Positions 35,234-46,211 of a stretch of DNA of 64,000 nt are shown here, piece after piece; positions within the stretch are counted from its first letter, which is position 1; each line of letters starts with the position of its first letter. The position numbers and the translations under genes were made by a program. Source of the DNA: Utricularia gibba (lineage: Eukaryota > Streptophyta > Magnoliopsida > Lamiales > Lentibulariaceae). The stretch lies in the NCBI GenBank assembly GCA_002189035.1, contig NEEC01000023.1, positions 248,001-312,000 on the forward strand, read 5' to 3'. Below the pieces are notes generated by a model. It was not told where the DNA came from. It saw only the letters and a list, made by a program, of their open reading frames with translations, and did no database searches.

Positions 35234-37178
35234 ATGCTAAGCTTGCAATTTCCGCCTCTCCCGATTGCGCGCTTCAATGGCGGCAAGCGTATTTCTCTTC
35301 GCCTTCATTTATTTCTTCGCCCCATTGATAAATACGGTTCCGCTGTTGTGTTTCTGAACCCCTTTATTATCCGGGGGAATTAAAAATGGGTGGGGGGAAG
35401 ATTGAAGACAGTGTCCGGCCGTTTTCATGCTTCCTATGTTATCGCTTTTCGTAGTTGGGGTAATTGCTCGGATGAATTGTGGGTTCTCTGGGTGGTTTAT
35501 GGGTAGTAACTAGGGTGGCTTTTTGGTTGATGGCAGTATATGTTGGTGTCATAAGTTTGAATTTAATTCTGTATCGATGGGAATGTCGCTTGTCTTTCAA
35601 TATTTATTTTCATGTGTTTAATTCTGAGAGTTGGGTTTTTTTTTATGGTGAGCATTTTATTCAACCGTGCAAAGGACAAGAACGTATTGGCGGCTGTAAT
35701 TGCAGGGCATCAACCTCAGTTTTTAGAAATGGAATAACCGGATGATTAACTGTCTTGCTACTGCAATTCCTGTTTGCATGTACTTAGCTGCTGCTTCATT
35801 GGGCTTGATGTTGCTTTTATATTTTTGAACTGGCTACCTGAATCACAATATATAGTCTCTATGTCTATGCACGAGAAGCTGCAGTTTAAGTTTTTGTTTT
35901 TTTTTTGTAGTGGTTCAATATATCAGTTGAAACACAAGGAATAAGTTGATAAGAATCTGAGTTTTTCATTAAAACTTCTTCTCATGTTACTGCAACATCT
36001 GTTGCAGGTTGCTAGCTGTTAGTTTTGATCAGGCTTTGTTGTTTGCACATTCTTGAATTGAATACATAACCTACACCTGCAGTCTTTTAGTTTTAGCGTA
36101 TGCATTGAACTGAGCGACGTAAAGGTCTAGAATGCAGTTGCAGCTGCAATTTTGTGTTGAATCACTCAGTTGAATAAGTTGATGGAAAGTGAGTTTTATG
36201 GGAGTTATTGTTACGCTGGTGCTTCATTTGATGATCTCCACTAGCTTCTTAAGTTTCATAAAGCTTTTGTCTTTTGAAATAGCTACCGCCACCTACAGAT
36301 TCTCTAGTTTTATTGGCATCATTAGTATGCTTAGAATATCTGATTCCTTAACTTCATTCTGTTTACCGTGCCTCTACACCCACTTTTCTCTGCATTCTTT
36401 TTGCTGCACTTGTAATTCACGAATGCAACACTACATCTCTCCAAAATGTTATAACTTGCAACCCCTTAAATCCCACAGTTCTCCAAAATGCTGCATCCAA
36501 GAATACTGTCAAGTTGCAAAGTCGAGGTATGATACGGCCATCGGGTGCTTTGCCAGAAACTGCAGCCTCTGTTGCAGCTGCTGCAACAGTTTTTGGTGTG
36601 GCTATGACGTTCCTTATCCAAAGGACTAAAAGTCCTGAAGTTGATGAGGTATATAAAGTTTTACCAATTCAGTCAATGCAAAGCTTTTAAAAGATCATGG
36701 ACTATGATGACGTGCTGTTTTGAATAACCTCATGGAAATTTTCTGTCATGCTATTTTAAAAATGTCCTCAAACGTTCTCATGAAATAGATAGGAACCCAA
36801 AAGAGTCTGTGAGGACTGTGGAGGTTCAGGTACATGCTCTGAGTGCAATGGAGAAGGATTTGTCCTCAAGAAATTGTCAGATGAAAGTGCAGAAAGAGCA
36901 CGGCTGGTGGCAAAGAACATGGCAACCAGATACACTGCAGGGTAAATATTTCAAACTCACAATTTTTTTCATCTACATATGCACAATGATACTCTGAAGG
37001 GTTCAATCTTGAGAGGTAGACTAGTGAACATGTGAAAGCAGATGCACATTTTACGCAAGCGTTTTTTTGTTTATGAAATGACAGCCTTCCGAAGAAATGG
37101 AGCTACTGCACGAAATGTTCATCAGCACGACTGTGCAGTACATGCGGAGGAAGTGGTATATCAACCCGCCGGAACTGA
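35234..37178 (+). CDS. Plastid DnaJ-type zinc-finger (CXXCXGXG) protein
   Basis: Four exons (35234-35336, 36479-36648, 36793-36941, 37085-37178) give 171 aa. The N-terminus MLSLQFPPLPIARFNGGKRI is basic and lacks acids, like a transit peptide. A hydrophobic segment follows (ASVAAAATVFGVAMTFLI), a likely membrane helix. The C-terminal half is a cysteine-rich DnaJ-type zinc finger: CEDCGGSG, CSECNGEG, then CTKC and CSTCGGSG, with no J domain. Plastid proteins of this build (BSD2, LQY1, PSA2 and relatives) act as chaperones or disulphide-handling factors for photosystem or Rubisco assembly. Which one this matches cannot be read here. Intron 1 is 1.1 kb; the phase-1 join K-Y/V was used to find exon 1. 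Confidence 0.85.
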
Positions 37179-37516
37179 CTGACTGAAGAATCAGGTAAGA
37201 AATGTACACGATCTGGAAACTGCATATGGGGAAGATGAGGTACTCATTGAAGTTTGGTTATAACTCCTCGCTGCCTGTTTTTTGTGCAATTTTACACTGT
37301 GGATCCGGGGGCATTGCCTTTTCTTCATGGGATTTGTGCATTTCAAAGTTGCTACAAGGTTATGAACAACCACCGTTTCAGCAAATGCCACATCTTATGC
37401 AATACAAAATATATATATATATATATGTACAGTACAATGCACACACTTCCATGTTCAAGCAACTGTGAATATTCTATAAAACCATCTTCAAAGCCAAAAA
37501 CGCAGCTACAGGAGAG
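37179..37516. other. Convergent 3' region with AT microsatellite
   Basis: 3' flanks of the DnaJ-type gene (+) and the RING-CH gene (-). It contains a short (AT)9 tract at 37409-37426. No further feature recognised. Confidence 0.6.
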
Positions 37517-39872
37517 TTAAGCAGCAGAGCTTCCGCGGGGCTGACTGGCACTGATCGTGCTGGAGCTCAATGGAATCGGATTGCTGGTCACATCTCGATG
37601 TGCACGATGGTGGTGCCAGCATCTCAAAAATAGTACCACCAACGAAGCTCCGATCATGGCGACACCAAACCCACAGAATGCTGATACAAGCACGGAAGCA
37701 ACAGCCTTCACACGAACCTACAATGACCAAACCACATTCAAAGCTTTAACTTAACTGATAGTCACTGGATCGGCTTTCAGTTTCTTGGTGTGTATTGAAA
37801 GGGAGATCTTGATGAAGCTGCAAAGATTCACTTACTGCGTCGTAGAATATATGAGCGAAAAGAACGACGAGGCCGAACTGAAGTGCAGCATAGAACCAGA
37901 CATACTGCCGGGTGACTGAAAAAGGGTATGCACAGAAACAACAGAGAACATGTCAAAACCTGTTCTTTTGCTTATTGAAGTGATCAGTGGAAGTAAAAAT
38001 ATGGTTTCAGCAGAGATGTACCCATGGTTGAAGCTGCTATAGATGAAAGAAGGCCAAGCAAACATGAAAAAGGAAGCGAGATCACTATTGCGCGTGCCCC
38101 CATATTCCGAATCTGCAGGTAAGAAAACAAATTAGTAGCTAGCCACAGTTGTTCCATTCACAAAAAGCATTAGCTCACCAAAAGCTGTTCAAGAAAGCAA
38201 AAGTAGGCAAGCATGCTAACAATGGCGAGAATCGGCAGCTCATGCCAAGTCCTGTAACAGAGATACAGAAGAACATTGTGATAGAGCAGAGAGTGGCAAC
38301 ACTTCCAACAGAAGAAGGTGCTATTACAGGTTTTTGAGAGCTCTTCCTTCAGAAATTTGGAATTGTGTTGGGAGCTGACCTGTTTCCAACTTGTGTGATT
38401 CTTCCAAAATCGCTTCCAGGAATGGGGCGAGTTGCAGTGCTTTGAATACGCAGAAGAGTGACAGGAAGATTTTGAACTTCTTGTTTACAGACATCACAAG
38501 TCCTGTTTCCTTTAATAGAAAACCACTTGATTGCACAGTCTTCATGAGCCAGTGCAAGTTCACCCTTGCAGTTACACTCCAACTTGAGAGTCTTTCCACC
38601 TTCGCATAGTTCAACAAGGCAAATTCGGCAAACAGCATCTTCTTCTGGAATATCTTCACCAGTGGCTTCAGTGTCGGCTACAACACCACAAGAAAACATA
38701 CATACATCAATGAAAATAACGCCTTTATTCAGATGTGGATGAACAGGAGAGCAAGTAAAGATCTCAAAGCAGCACAGAGAGAAGCCAACTGGAAATCTCA
38801 TAAAAAACACACCACTATCTCCTGGCCCTGTTTGTTGCACTTCTGAGGCATCAGCCATTGGTCTAGGTGTTGACACAATCACACGATAGAAAGAATTTGA
38901 TCGCCGTATGGCATTTTCCTTCTTAACCACAGGTGCAGAAAGTGATCGAGACATATGTAAAGCTTCTGCTGTCTGCAAGAGGAACAATGCAAACTCAAAA
39001 CCTCAGCATGATTCTTGCTTCAAAAGTTGCTGATCATGGATTAGCTACACTACAACTAGATGCAGAATGAGGACTTACATGGCCAGTAAGAGTGCTGCCT
39101 GTACTTCCAGCATTAGCATCCTCGGAATTCGAATTTACCCTTACATTTGTGGGAAAAGAAGATGTCCTCTTCATTCTAGGAGTAAAAAGTTTAGAGAAGG
39201 ACCATGATCTGGAGACTGAAGACTTATCCCTTTCAACCAAGAGTGAAGAATCTGCATCACTGCCATCCCCCTTCTCAATATCCGAACTTGAGCCTCGATT
39301 CTTGAAGCTTCGCTTTGGCAACAGGCTCTTGATAGATGATATCCCTTTGGCTGAAGATGCATGTGGCTCAGAATCCGGAGTGCTTGGTTTCGTTGCGAAG
39401 TTCACTCTTCTCGGGGTTGGAGTTGGTGCCTGTGCAACGTTGCCTTGGACAAAATCTTGAGCATATATATCGTCATCAAATGTTCTACTTGGTACATTCA
39501 AGACAAGGTTCTGCTTTCTCCATTGAATCCTTTGTGAAGATTCTTCATTTGGTCCCCTGAGATTCTCAACCTATAACCGAAACTCAAAATATCACTTCTT
39601 TTTTCACACCCAACAACCAGCTTATAGGAAAATATAACACAACAACGCAATCCTGGGTTGAAGGAACCATAGAAATTGATGACGATTTTAGTCACCAGAA
39701 CAAGGCTAACAACAGCATGCAGGAGAAACTCAAGCACCACTGAACCCATCTCACCAACAAGAAACAGTGGTGTTCCATTAAGGGAAAGACTAACTCTGGC
39801 AAACAACTATGTTTCCTAAAAAGGTAACTTCCTTCTGAACGAAATAAATGTACTGAGAATTACCTCGGACAT
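37517..39872 (-). CDS. RING-CH (RINGv/MARCH-type) membrane E3 ubiquitin ligase
   Basis: Membrane-bound E3 ligase candidate. Eight exons in gene order: 39864-39872, 39079-39570, 38816-38972, 38380-38677, 38179-38251, 38022-38112, 37836-37915, 37517-37717; 466 aa. The first coding exon is only nine bases (MSE). A long Ser/basic N-terminal region precedes the C4HC3 RING-CH domain: [38 protein letters not shown] and [11 protein letters not shown]. Hydrophobic segments follow ([76 protein letters not shown]), so the C-terminal half is polytopic. The His-rich tail WHHHRAH is distinctive. Family members ubiquitinate membrane proteins in the endomembrane system; the substrate is unknown. Confidence 0.92.
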
Positions 39873-40529
39873 GCTAAAGGCAGATTGCTTTCTCCAAAAT
39901 CACTTTCCCCAGAATCCTTCCAAATCTGAAGCTGAAGGCGAAAGATCCTTTTGAAGAGAAGTGCCAGCAAGATCCAGAGTAATAGATCCGATGATGCCAG
40001 TCGCAGTTCGAAGCCAAAGGATTAATGGGAAAGTGAAGTGTTCTGGGAAGAATAAAAGGAATAAAAGGTGGAGGGGCCTTTTGCGTCTCCTCCAATATCA
40101 ATCGTGCCCACTTTTCTCCAGAGTTGATTCCAGCTCTCTAAGGCATAGTGCCTGCTGACTTGGTGGCTGCAAAGGCAGGGAACTGTGATCAAGATCATTA
40201 CAAGCCATAAAGATAAAGTTACCATTATTTATTACATGGAATATTTCTTGTCCGAGTGTGCTTTGTCACCACCAAATTGCACGATAGTTCTCAAATTTGG
40301 TGATAAGTGACAAACTCACCATCCGTCATCAAAGAGAAGTCTTCTAGCATTCTATTAGATCCTCACCCGGAGTCCTATGAACCCATTTTTTCCGACAGCA
40401 CACAACGTGGCTAAGTTTCAAACCGAAGCTAGAACAAGGTTTGCTGCTCTCAGGCAAATGGTTTGGTTGCACCAGGTTCTTGTGGATTGGATCGCATCAA
40501 GGACGTGGTAAGAGGAAGGCCAAAGTTTC
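39873..40529. other. Spacer upstream of the RING-CH gene
   Basis: Holds the RING-CH 5' UTR/promoter and the 3' flank of the next minus gene. Small open frames here (39874-40101, 40441-40629) have no recognisable domain. Confidence 0.5.
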
Positions 40530-43433
40530 TCATGATGTAGTATGGGTGAAGAATTCCGTTCTGGTGGAGGATATTTTCCTAAGAATCTATATCCATCACC
40601 CTGAATGTTCATTGTTCGATATTCTCTGATCTTATATTCTCCTACAGAGACATGAAAAACTTGGAAATGGAAGCAAGATCCAAACTTGAAAAGATGAAAT
40701 CCTCGTTCTGGGTCGTATTGGTTTAGTAATGAGAAAAATGAGCAGTTCCATCAAGTGTAATGCCATTCATATATACAGATAACAAAGTCTCTTGGCATTT
40801 CACCTGCTTGTCAGTTTCACTTTCCTCACTGGAGGCTCTGCTGCGACCGCATCCTCTCCCCTGAATCTCTTCATTTGTGTAGGTAGACTTTTCGAGAGGA
40901 AACTGCATGTGTTGAACCAATTCCCTGATCCTAAATACAGTAGACAGCATCTATAAATTCCACAGGATTTGTGAAGCACATATGCACAATGAGAGTTTGA
41001 AGGCTAAAGGCTACTCCAATCGCACCTGGATCTGTTTCACTTGTCTTCTTTCTCTTCACAAAGCCTTTATCTTCATCCTGGAAACTTCTCTTGAAACCCC
41101 TACCATTCCCTGTCGTCCCACCTGAAAATCCACGATGAAATCAGAGAAGCCTGAGTCTACACACAGCAACTCATATCTTCTAATCCGACACGATCTTTAG
41201 AACCCTGCATTAGACGTGCCATTGAAAACTAAAGATTGCTCCGATCACTCTCACCTGGATCTGTTTCAGTAATCTTGCTTCTCTTCATATAACTTTTATC
41301 TTCATCCTGCAACCGTCTCTTCAAAACGAAACCTGAAGTCAATATTGTTTTTCCTTCGGCTCCTCTCTTCCCTTCCTCTTCCTGTTGGTTTCCCCCACGT
41401 AGATTGAGAAATTGATTGCTTTTGCTTTCGTGGGTATTTTCATGTTGCTGATGCTGGTCAGTGTTGAAGCTGTCGATTTCCGTACAGTTTTTTAAAGGAT
41501 ACGGTTCCGGCGCTCAGGGGTGGTGGGAGAATTGCTCCCGAGGATGAACAGTGGGGTGAAAGGTGGTGCAACTAGGGTTTCGATTCCGAGCAGTGTCAAG
41601 AAGACGATCGAGGATATCAAGGAGATTACGAGCAAAAACCACAGTGAAGATGACATTTACGCAATGCTTAAGGAATGTGCAATGGATCCAAATGAAACTA
41701 CACAGAGGCTTCTACTTCTAGGTCAATATTCTGTTCCTTTTCTCACTGCTGACTGCAGGGACGTAATGCTTTTTTGATGATTCGTCTGGGTATTCGTGGA
41801 TCTGTACTGGCCACAACATTATTTCATTCACTGTTGTATACCCGAGAGTGTTTTAGTTTTTTTTTTTTTTTTTCCTAGAATAGGCAAAGAGTTGTTCTTC
41901 TCTTCTTCTGGAAGCTCTTTTCATTTGCTGTTTTAGGAGTTTTTACTTATAGGAATATGTTAGCAATTTTTTTTATCTTGTTGTGCAGACACATTTCATG
42001 AAGTCAAGCGGAGGCGTGATCGTAAAAAAGAGGTATGCGTCACGTTTCCATTTCATCTTCGGTTATTTCTGGTTTTTTTAATACAAAAGTTAGGATCTTG
42101 GAGGATGGTAGGTCAATTCAAATACATTCGGAATACTTTTGTGCCCTTGGAATCCCTAGGATCCTTCATATTGATGGACGGGGTTTGACTGATGCAGTGC
42201 ATCTATTTTTCTTTATGATTAAATTTTTACAAATGATAGTAGAGAATATTCTTTTTGTTGTTTCAGAATCAGACTAAAGAGCCAGAGGACCAGAAATGGA
42301 AGCCTGGTACTCAATCCCGGTCAAATAGGGTTGGACGTGGGAACTATATCAATCGACATGCATCTCAAGGTAACCCAAACTAATTACGTCCTGTGTGATT
42401 TCCTGAATTGAAGTATTTAGGTTATGATGCTTTGTAGTGCTTCATATTTATTTATGGCCCCCTTTCATTGTCATTTCTTACCTTCATCATGGCTTGCTTT
42501 TGTAAATGTTGTCAAACCTGCTCTAAGAATGAACGGTGTTCCAGGGAGTGAAAAAAGAAGCATCTTTACCTAGAAGCTCTAATTTTGAACTGTCATGACC
42601 ACATCCGCTCTTTCATCCTTTTTCCTAAATACCAGATGCTGATGGTGGAAGAAGTGAGTCTATCATCAAAGAGAATGCTCCCAGTTTTTCTGGTGAGACA
42701 GTCAATACAGATCTCCCTTTAACTTTTTGACTGGTAATGTGTCTCAATATTGTTGCAAACAAAGTGAACGAACTATACGGAAAACACACAGACCCAAGTC
42801 ATTTTCCACCCCAATACCCCACAAAACTAGACCACCATCAACCGGTTATACGTCCAATAATACCTGAAGCATCTTCGAGAAGACAGGGGAGCCCAAGACG
42901 CAGTCTTTTGGTCTTACCACTATCACATTCTCCCGTCTCAACATGTCCTAACGAAATGGAAAAATTTCATCCATCATAGTCGCACAGGAATCCAAGATTT
43001 CTACACCAGGGGAAGTTAAACCACGCTTCAACTGAACGTAAGTTGATCTGGTTTAACCATAGTTGATCCTCCCCCTCCCACACCAATAAGAAATCAAAAA
43101 AAAATGAAGGGAAACAAAACTACTTTTTGGGCTAATCTTGGAAAGCTTGCCATCGACAAGGAGGGGATCGGAATCACTGCCACCGGTGGAGAGATAGCGA
43201 GCGGCGAAGAATCCCATAAGGGATTTCCAGGTAACCGAAGTGGCTATCAGGTCGATTCCCCTGCTTATGAAGTGGCCATTCAGCTTCACGGTATTTGGGT
43301 CAAGCCCAAAAGCCCGAGATATTGAACCTATGTCGATTTTCTGGTTTTCCGGCGCCGTTATCTGCAGTAATTTAGACGCCGACGAGCAGAACAACTTTAT
43401 TCTTCTAAACCCTCCTTCCCCTCCTCCCTCCAT
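40530..43433 (-). CDS. Unnamed conserved plant protein; intron 1 hosts a GIP1-like gene fragment
   Basis: Function unknown. Five exons in gene order: 43124-43433, 41255-41332, 41026-41121, 40804-40930, 40530-40578, giving 219 aa with phases that all agree. The N-terminal domain (MEGGGEGGFRRIKLFCSSAS, SISRAFGLDPNTVKLNGHF, SLMGFFAARYLSTGGSDSD) is compact; the rest is basic and probably nuclear. Exons 2 and 3 are a duplicated pair: LQDEDKSYMKRSKITETDPG and FQDEDKGFVKRKKTSETDPG. The last exon was placed by phase and is the least certain. Intron 1 (41333-43123) contains 1.36 kb of the GIP1-like gene in the opposite orientation. That fragment begins only 16 bases from the exon 2 acceptor, so it may have changed the polypyrimidine/branch region. 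Confidence 0.7.
41337..41344. repeat. Left copy of 8-bp direct repeat flanking the inserted fragment
   Basis: The word agtcaata occurs here and again at 42700-42707, bracketing the GIP1-like fragment. The right copy overlaps agtcaat of the parental gene, so it is either a target-site duplication or junction microhomology. Confidence 0.55.
41349..42706 (+). repeat. Segmental duplication, copy 1 (of 59607-60965)
   Basis: Base-for-base match to 59607-60965, including introns 1-3, 5' UTR and part of exon 4. The offset drifts only from 18258 to 18257 to 18258 to 18259. The cause is three one-base length differences: ggg versus gg near 41525, tttt versus ttttt near 41738, and a poly-T near 41855. 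I noticed no substitution. The retained introns show a DNA-level copy, not retrotransposition. No terminal inverted repeats were seen. Confidence 0.95.
41544..42730 (+). pseudogene. Truncated GIP1-like gene copy (N-terminal domain only)
   Basis: This is the 5' part of the GBF-interacting protein 1-like gene at 59801. Exons 41544-41721, 41989-42032, 42267-42369 and 42636-42730 splice to an intact 139-aa frame. It holds the GIP1 N-terminal domain (SIPSSVKKTIEDIKEITSKN, then SEDDIYAMLKECAMDPNETT) and the basic KRRRDRKKE. After the duplication breakpoint the frame adds TDLPLTF and stops at 42730. The parental promoter-proximal region (about 190 bases of 5' UTR) came along, but there is no sign of a 3' end. 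It lies antisense in intron 1 of the 40530-43433 gene. It is most likely a pseudogene, although a short protein is possible. Confidence 0.85.
42707..43123. other. Remaining host intron sequence
   Basis: About 420 bases between the inserted fragment and exon 1 of the minus-strand host gene. A plus-strand frame (42737-42979) has no recognisable domain and its composition does not look coding. Confidence 0.5.
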
Positions 43434-43837
43434 AGCTCTCCACTGTTCACTGTTCTGGTTGTTCGCTGCGAACCGCCGGGAGGTTCTGTCTCCACCCTTC
43501 CACGAGAATTCTCGATGTCTAAAAAAACTGTTTCATTTTTTTCAAACAAAATATTAAATATTTTCTAAAAACTATCTAATTTTTAAATAAAAACACAGAA
43601 ATTAATATATTAGAAATAATTAAAATTGCAGGAAAATTCGGGAAATTAATTTAATAAAAAAATAAAAGGCGAATTTTATTATATTCTATTTTAAATTTAT
43701 TTAATTTGTAGTAATATAAGAAGCAAAGAGGCAACTACGCCACCCACCTCGTCGTCCACACTTGACAAAAACCAGATCCGAATAACTTTCCTCCATTAAT
43801 GGCTTCCCGCTTTCTCGATCTTCATTTCCCATGAAAC
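43434..43837. other. Divergent spacer
   Basis: 404 bases between the host gene (-) and the GT31 gene (+), with an AT-rich core (43530-43720). Presumed promoters of both; no core motif was clear enough to annotate. Confidence 0.5.
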
Positions 43838-45565
43838 ATGACCCAGATCAACTTCTTTTCCCACCGCCCTATCGCCGCCGCGCCGTCGTGCATCGCCGTT
43901 TTACTCTTCCTCCTCCTAGTTCTTCTCTTTTACTCCTCCACCATCCTGCTCACTGAAACCTCCAGGCCCGTTTGCCCGCAACTCCGCACTGCCGCTCAAG
44001 TTTCCAATTTTAGCTCTCCGGAAAACAACCCGCCGCCGACAACGCCACCGGACAAAAAGGTGTGTTCTCCGCCCGGACACTATGGATAACTTTTACGTTG
44101 GATTCTTTTTTTTTAATACACACGGTGTGTTTTCATGTTGTGTGTAAAATGTCAAGATTGAAGATCTCAGGCTACAGCACATCGTGTTCGGGGTGGCCGC
44201 CTCCGCTGGATTATGGCCACGGCGGAAGGAATACGTGAAGCTGTGGTGGCGGCCTGGCGTCACCCGTGGCGTGGTGTGGATGGATAAACCGGTAACCATC
44301 TCTCTGGACGAAAGAATGGCGCTACCCCAGATTCGAATCTCCGACGAGACTTCTGGTTTCGAGTATAAAAACCAGAACGGCGATCGGTCGGCGTTGAGGA
44401 TCTCTCGGGTAGTCTCGGAAACTTTCCGCCTCCGGCTACCGGATGTGCGGTGGTTCGTGATGGGGACGATGACACTGTCTTCATGGTGGAGAATATCCTC
44501 AGAGTGCTTTCCAAGTACGACCATAACCAGTTTTACTACATCGGTAGCTCGTCGGAGAGCCATATTCAGAACATATACTTCTCCTACGGCATGGCGTTCG
44601 GTGGTGGAGGGTTCGCGATCAGCTACCCCCTCGCCGCCGCCCTCGAGAAAATGCAAGATCGGTGTATTCACCGGTACCCCAGTCTGTACGGCAGCGACGA
44701 CAGGATCCAGGCGTGCATGGCGGAGCTCGGAGTTCCCCTCACCAGGGAACGTGGTTTTCATCAGGTTGATTTTAATTCTAAAATATTTTGAAAAAAAAAC
44801 TACAGTAAATAAAAAACGCTCCTCCTCTTCTCGGCGGCTCTGCATGCAGTACGACGTGTACGGCGATCTTCTGGGTCTTCTGGGAGCCCACCCGGTGACG
44901 CCACTGCTCTCCCTCCACCACCTCGACGTCGTGGATCCGATCTTCCCGGGGCTGAGCCAGCGTGACGGCCTGAAACGGCTATTCCAATCGGCGAAGCAGG
45001 ATTCCGGCAGCCTGATCCAGCAATCCATATGCTACCATCAGAATCGCTACTGGTCCATCTCCGTCTCCTGGGGGTACGTCGTGCAGGTAATGCGAGGCGT
45101 CATCTCCCCCGCGAGCTCGAGATCCCAACCCGAACCTTCCTCAACTGGTACAAGCGCGCCGACTACACCGCCTACGCCTTCAACACCAGGCCGGTGGCGA
45201 GGCACCCCTGCCAGAAGCCCTTCTTGTTCTACTTGAGCTCGGTGACCTTCGATGACAAGAGGAAGCTCATCATCGGAGCCTACAACAGACACCGAGAGCC
45301 CCGCCCGGTGTGCAGGTGGAAGGCGGTTTCGCCGGATAAACTCGACTCGATCCTCGTCTTCAAGAAACCCGATGCCGATCGATGGAAAAAGGTTGGTTTT
45401 CCGATCCGTTTCCGGTGACGCTGTCGAGAGGCTAACGTCTCTTTGATGTGTCGTGATTTGCAGTCGCCGAGAAGAGACTGCTGCAGGGTTATGCCGTCGA
45501 GGCGTGATCGAGTGATGTACTTGTGGGTAGGCAACTGCCGGCAAGGAGAAATTGTTGAATACTGA
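43838..45565 (+). CDS. DUF604 / fringe-like (GT31) glycosyltransferase with two frameshifts
   Basis: Golgi type II membrane glycosyltransferase candidate; substrate unknown. Exons are 43838-44059, 44157-44764, 44850-45391 and 45464-45565. The N-terminus has one signal anchor (CIAVLLFLLLVLLFYSSTIL) and a Pro/Ser stem. The catalytic core shows HIVFGVAASAGLWPRRKEYV, KLWWRP, then RWFVMG followed in the next frame by DDDTVF, the metal-binding DDD. Next come IQNIYFSYGMAFGGGGFAIS and GSDDRIQACMAELGVPLT. Exons 2 and 3 are each one base short of a whole frame, at gggg 44462-44465 (just before DDD) and ccccc 45106-45110. With both bases restored the protein is about 491 aa, normal for the family. Both breaks lie in homopolymers and the flanking protein is well conserved, which favours assembly error. 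Confidence 0.9.
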
Positions 45566-46211
45566 TCTCTGGATTTTTTTTTTTTTCATATCCAAGGAAA
45601 AAAAACAATTCAAAAGTTTATGTCCATGTCTGTATGTATCATGTTAGGACAAAATATGATATATTTATTTTAAAAATTATCAATTTATATCTAATATTTC
45701 TTTAAATTTTTAAGTTTCTCATATTCAAATCATTTTTATTTGAGATAGAATGATAAAAGTTGGATATAGTTTTTTTTTTTAAAAAAGTACCATTTTATCT
45801 TGGGACATATGAAATAAATTCAATTTTATTAGAATAACACAATCTTAAAAATTGAAAAATAAATAATGAAATATATAAAAAAAATTGTAAATTATAAGTA
45901 ATTTATTAAATCCAATATTTTTTAATATATTTATTTGAAAATTGTATATAATTCATTATATTCTTAATTTTATCAGATTTACAATTTAAATATTTTTTAA
46001 AAAGGTAATTATATTATTGAACATTTGTGTGAATAAGGACTATTAGGATATATTTATATGTCAATACTTGTGACACTTTTTGTGCGTGGGGTCCGTTTGG
46101 ATGGTTCGGGTCGTGTGTGTGGTCTCGGGTCAGCTACTAGAACCCTAAACCCCCTGGGGGATGGAGATTTGGGAGTAACGGTCACCGGAGTCGAGGACTG
46201 GGTATAATTCG
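45566..46211. other. AT-rich spacer GT31-NUP133
   Basis: 3' flank of the GT31 gene, then very AT-rich sequence (45640-46070), then the NUP133 promoter. A telo-box-like aaccctaaac (about 46140-46149) lies about 65 bases before the NUP133 ATG. Confidence 0.55.

Noticed and set aside
42737-42979. Plus frame next to the duplication breakpoint, considered as a transposon coding remnant
   Set aside because: No integrase, reverse transcriptase or transposase motif could be seen; it is more simply host intron sequence.
44093-45028. 311-codon open frame on the minus strand
   Set aside because: It lies antisense to the GT31 gene, has no domain, and its openness follows from the GC-rich codon use of the real gene.
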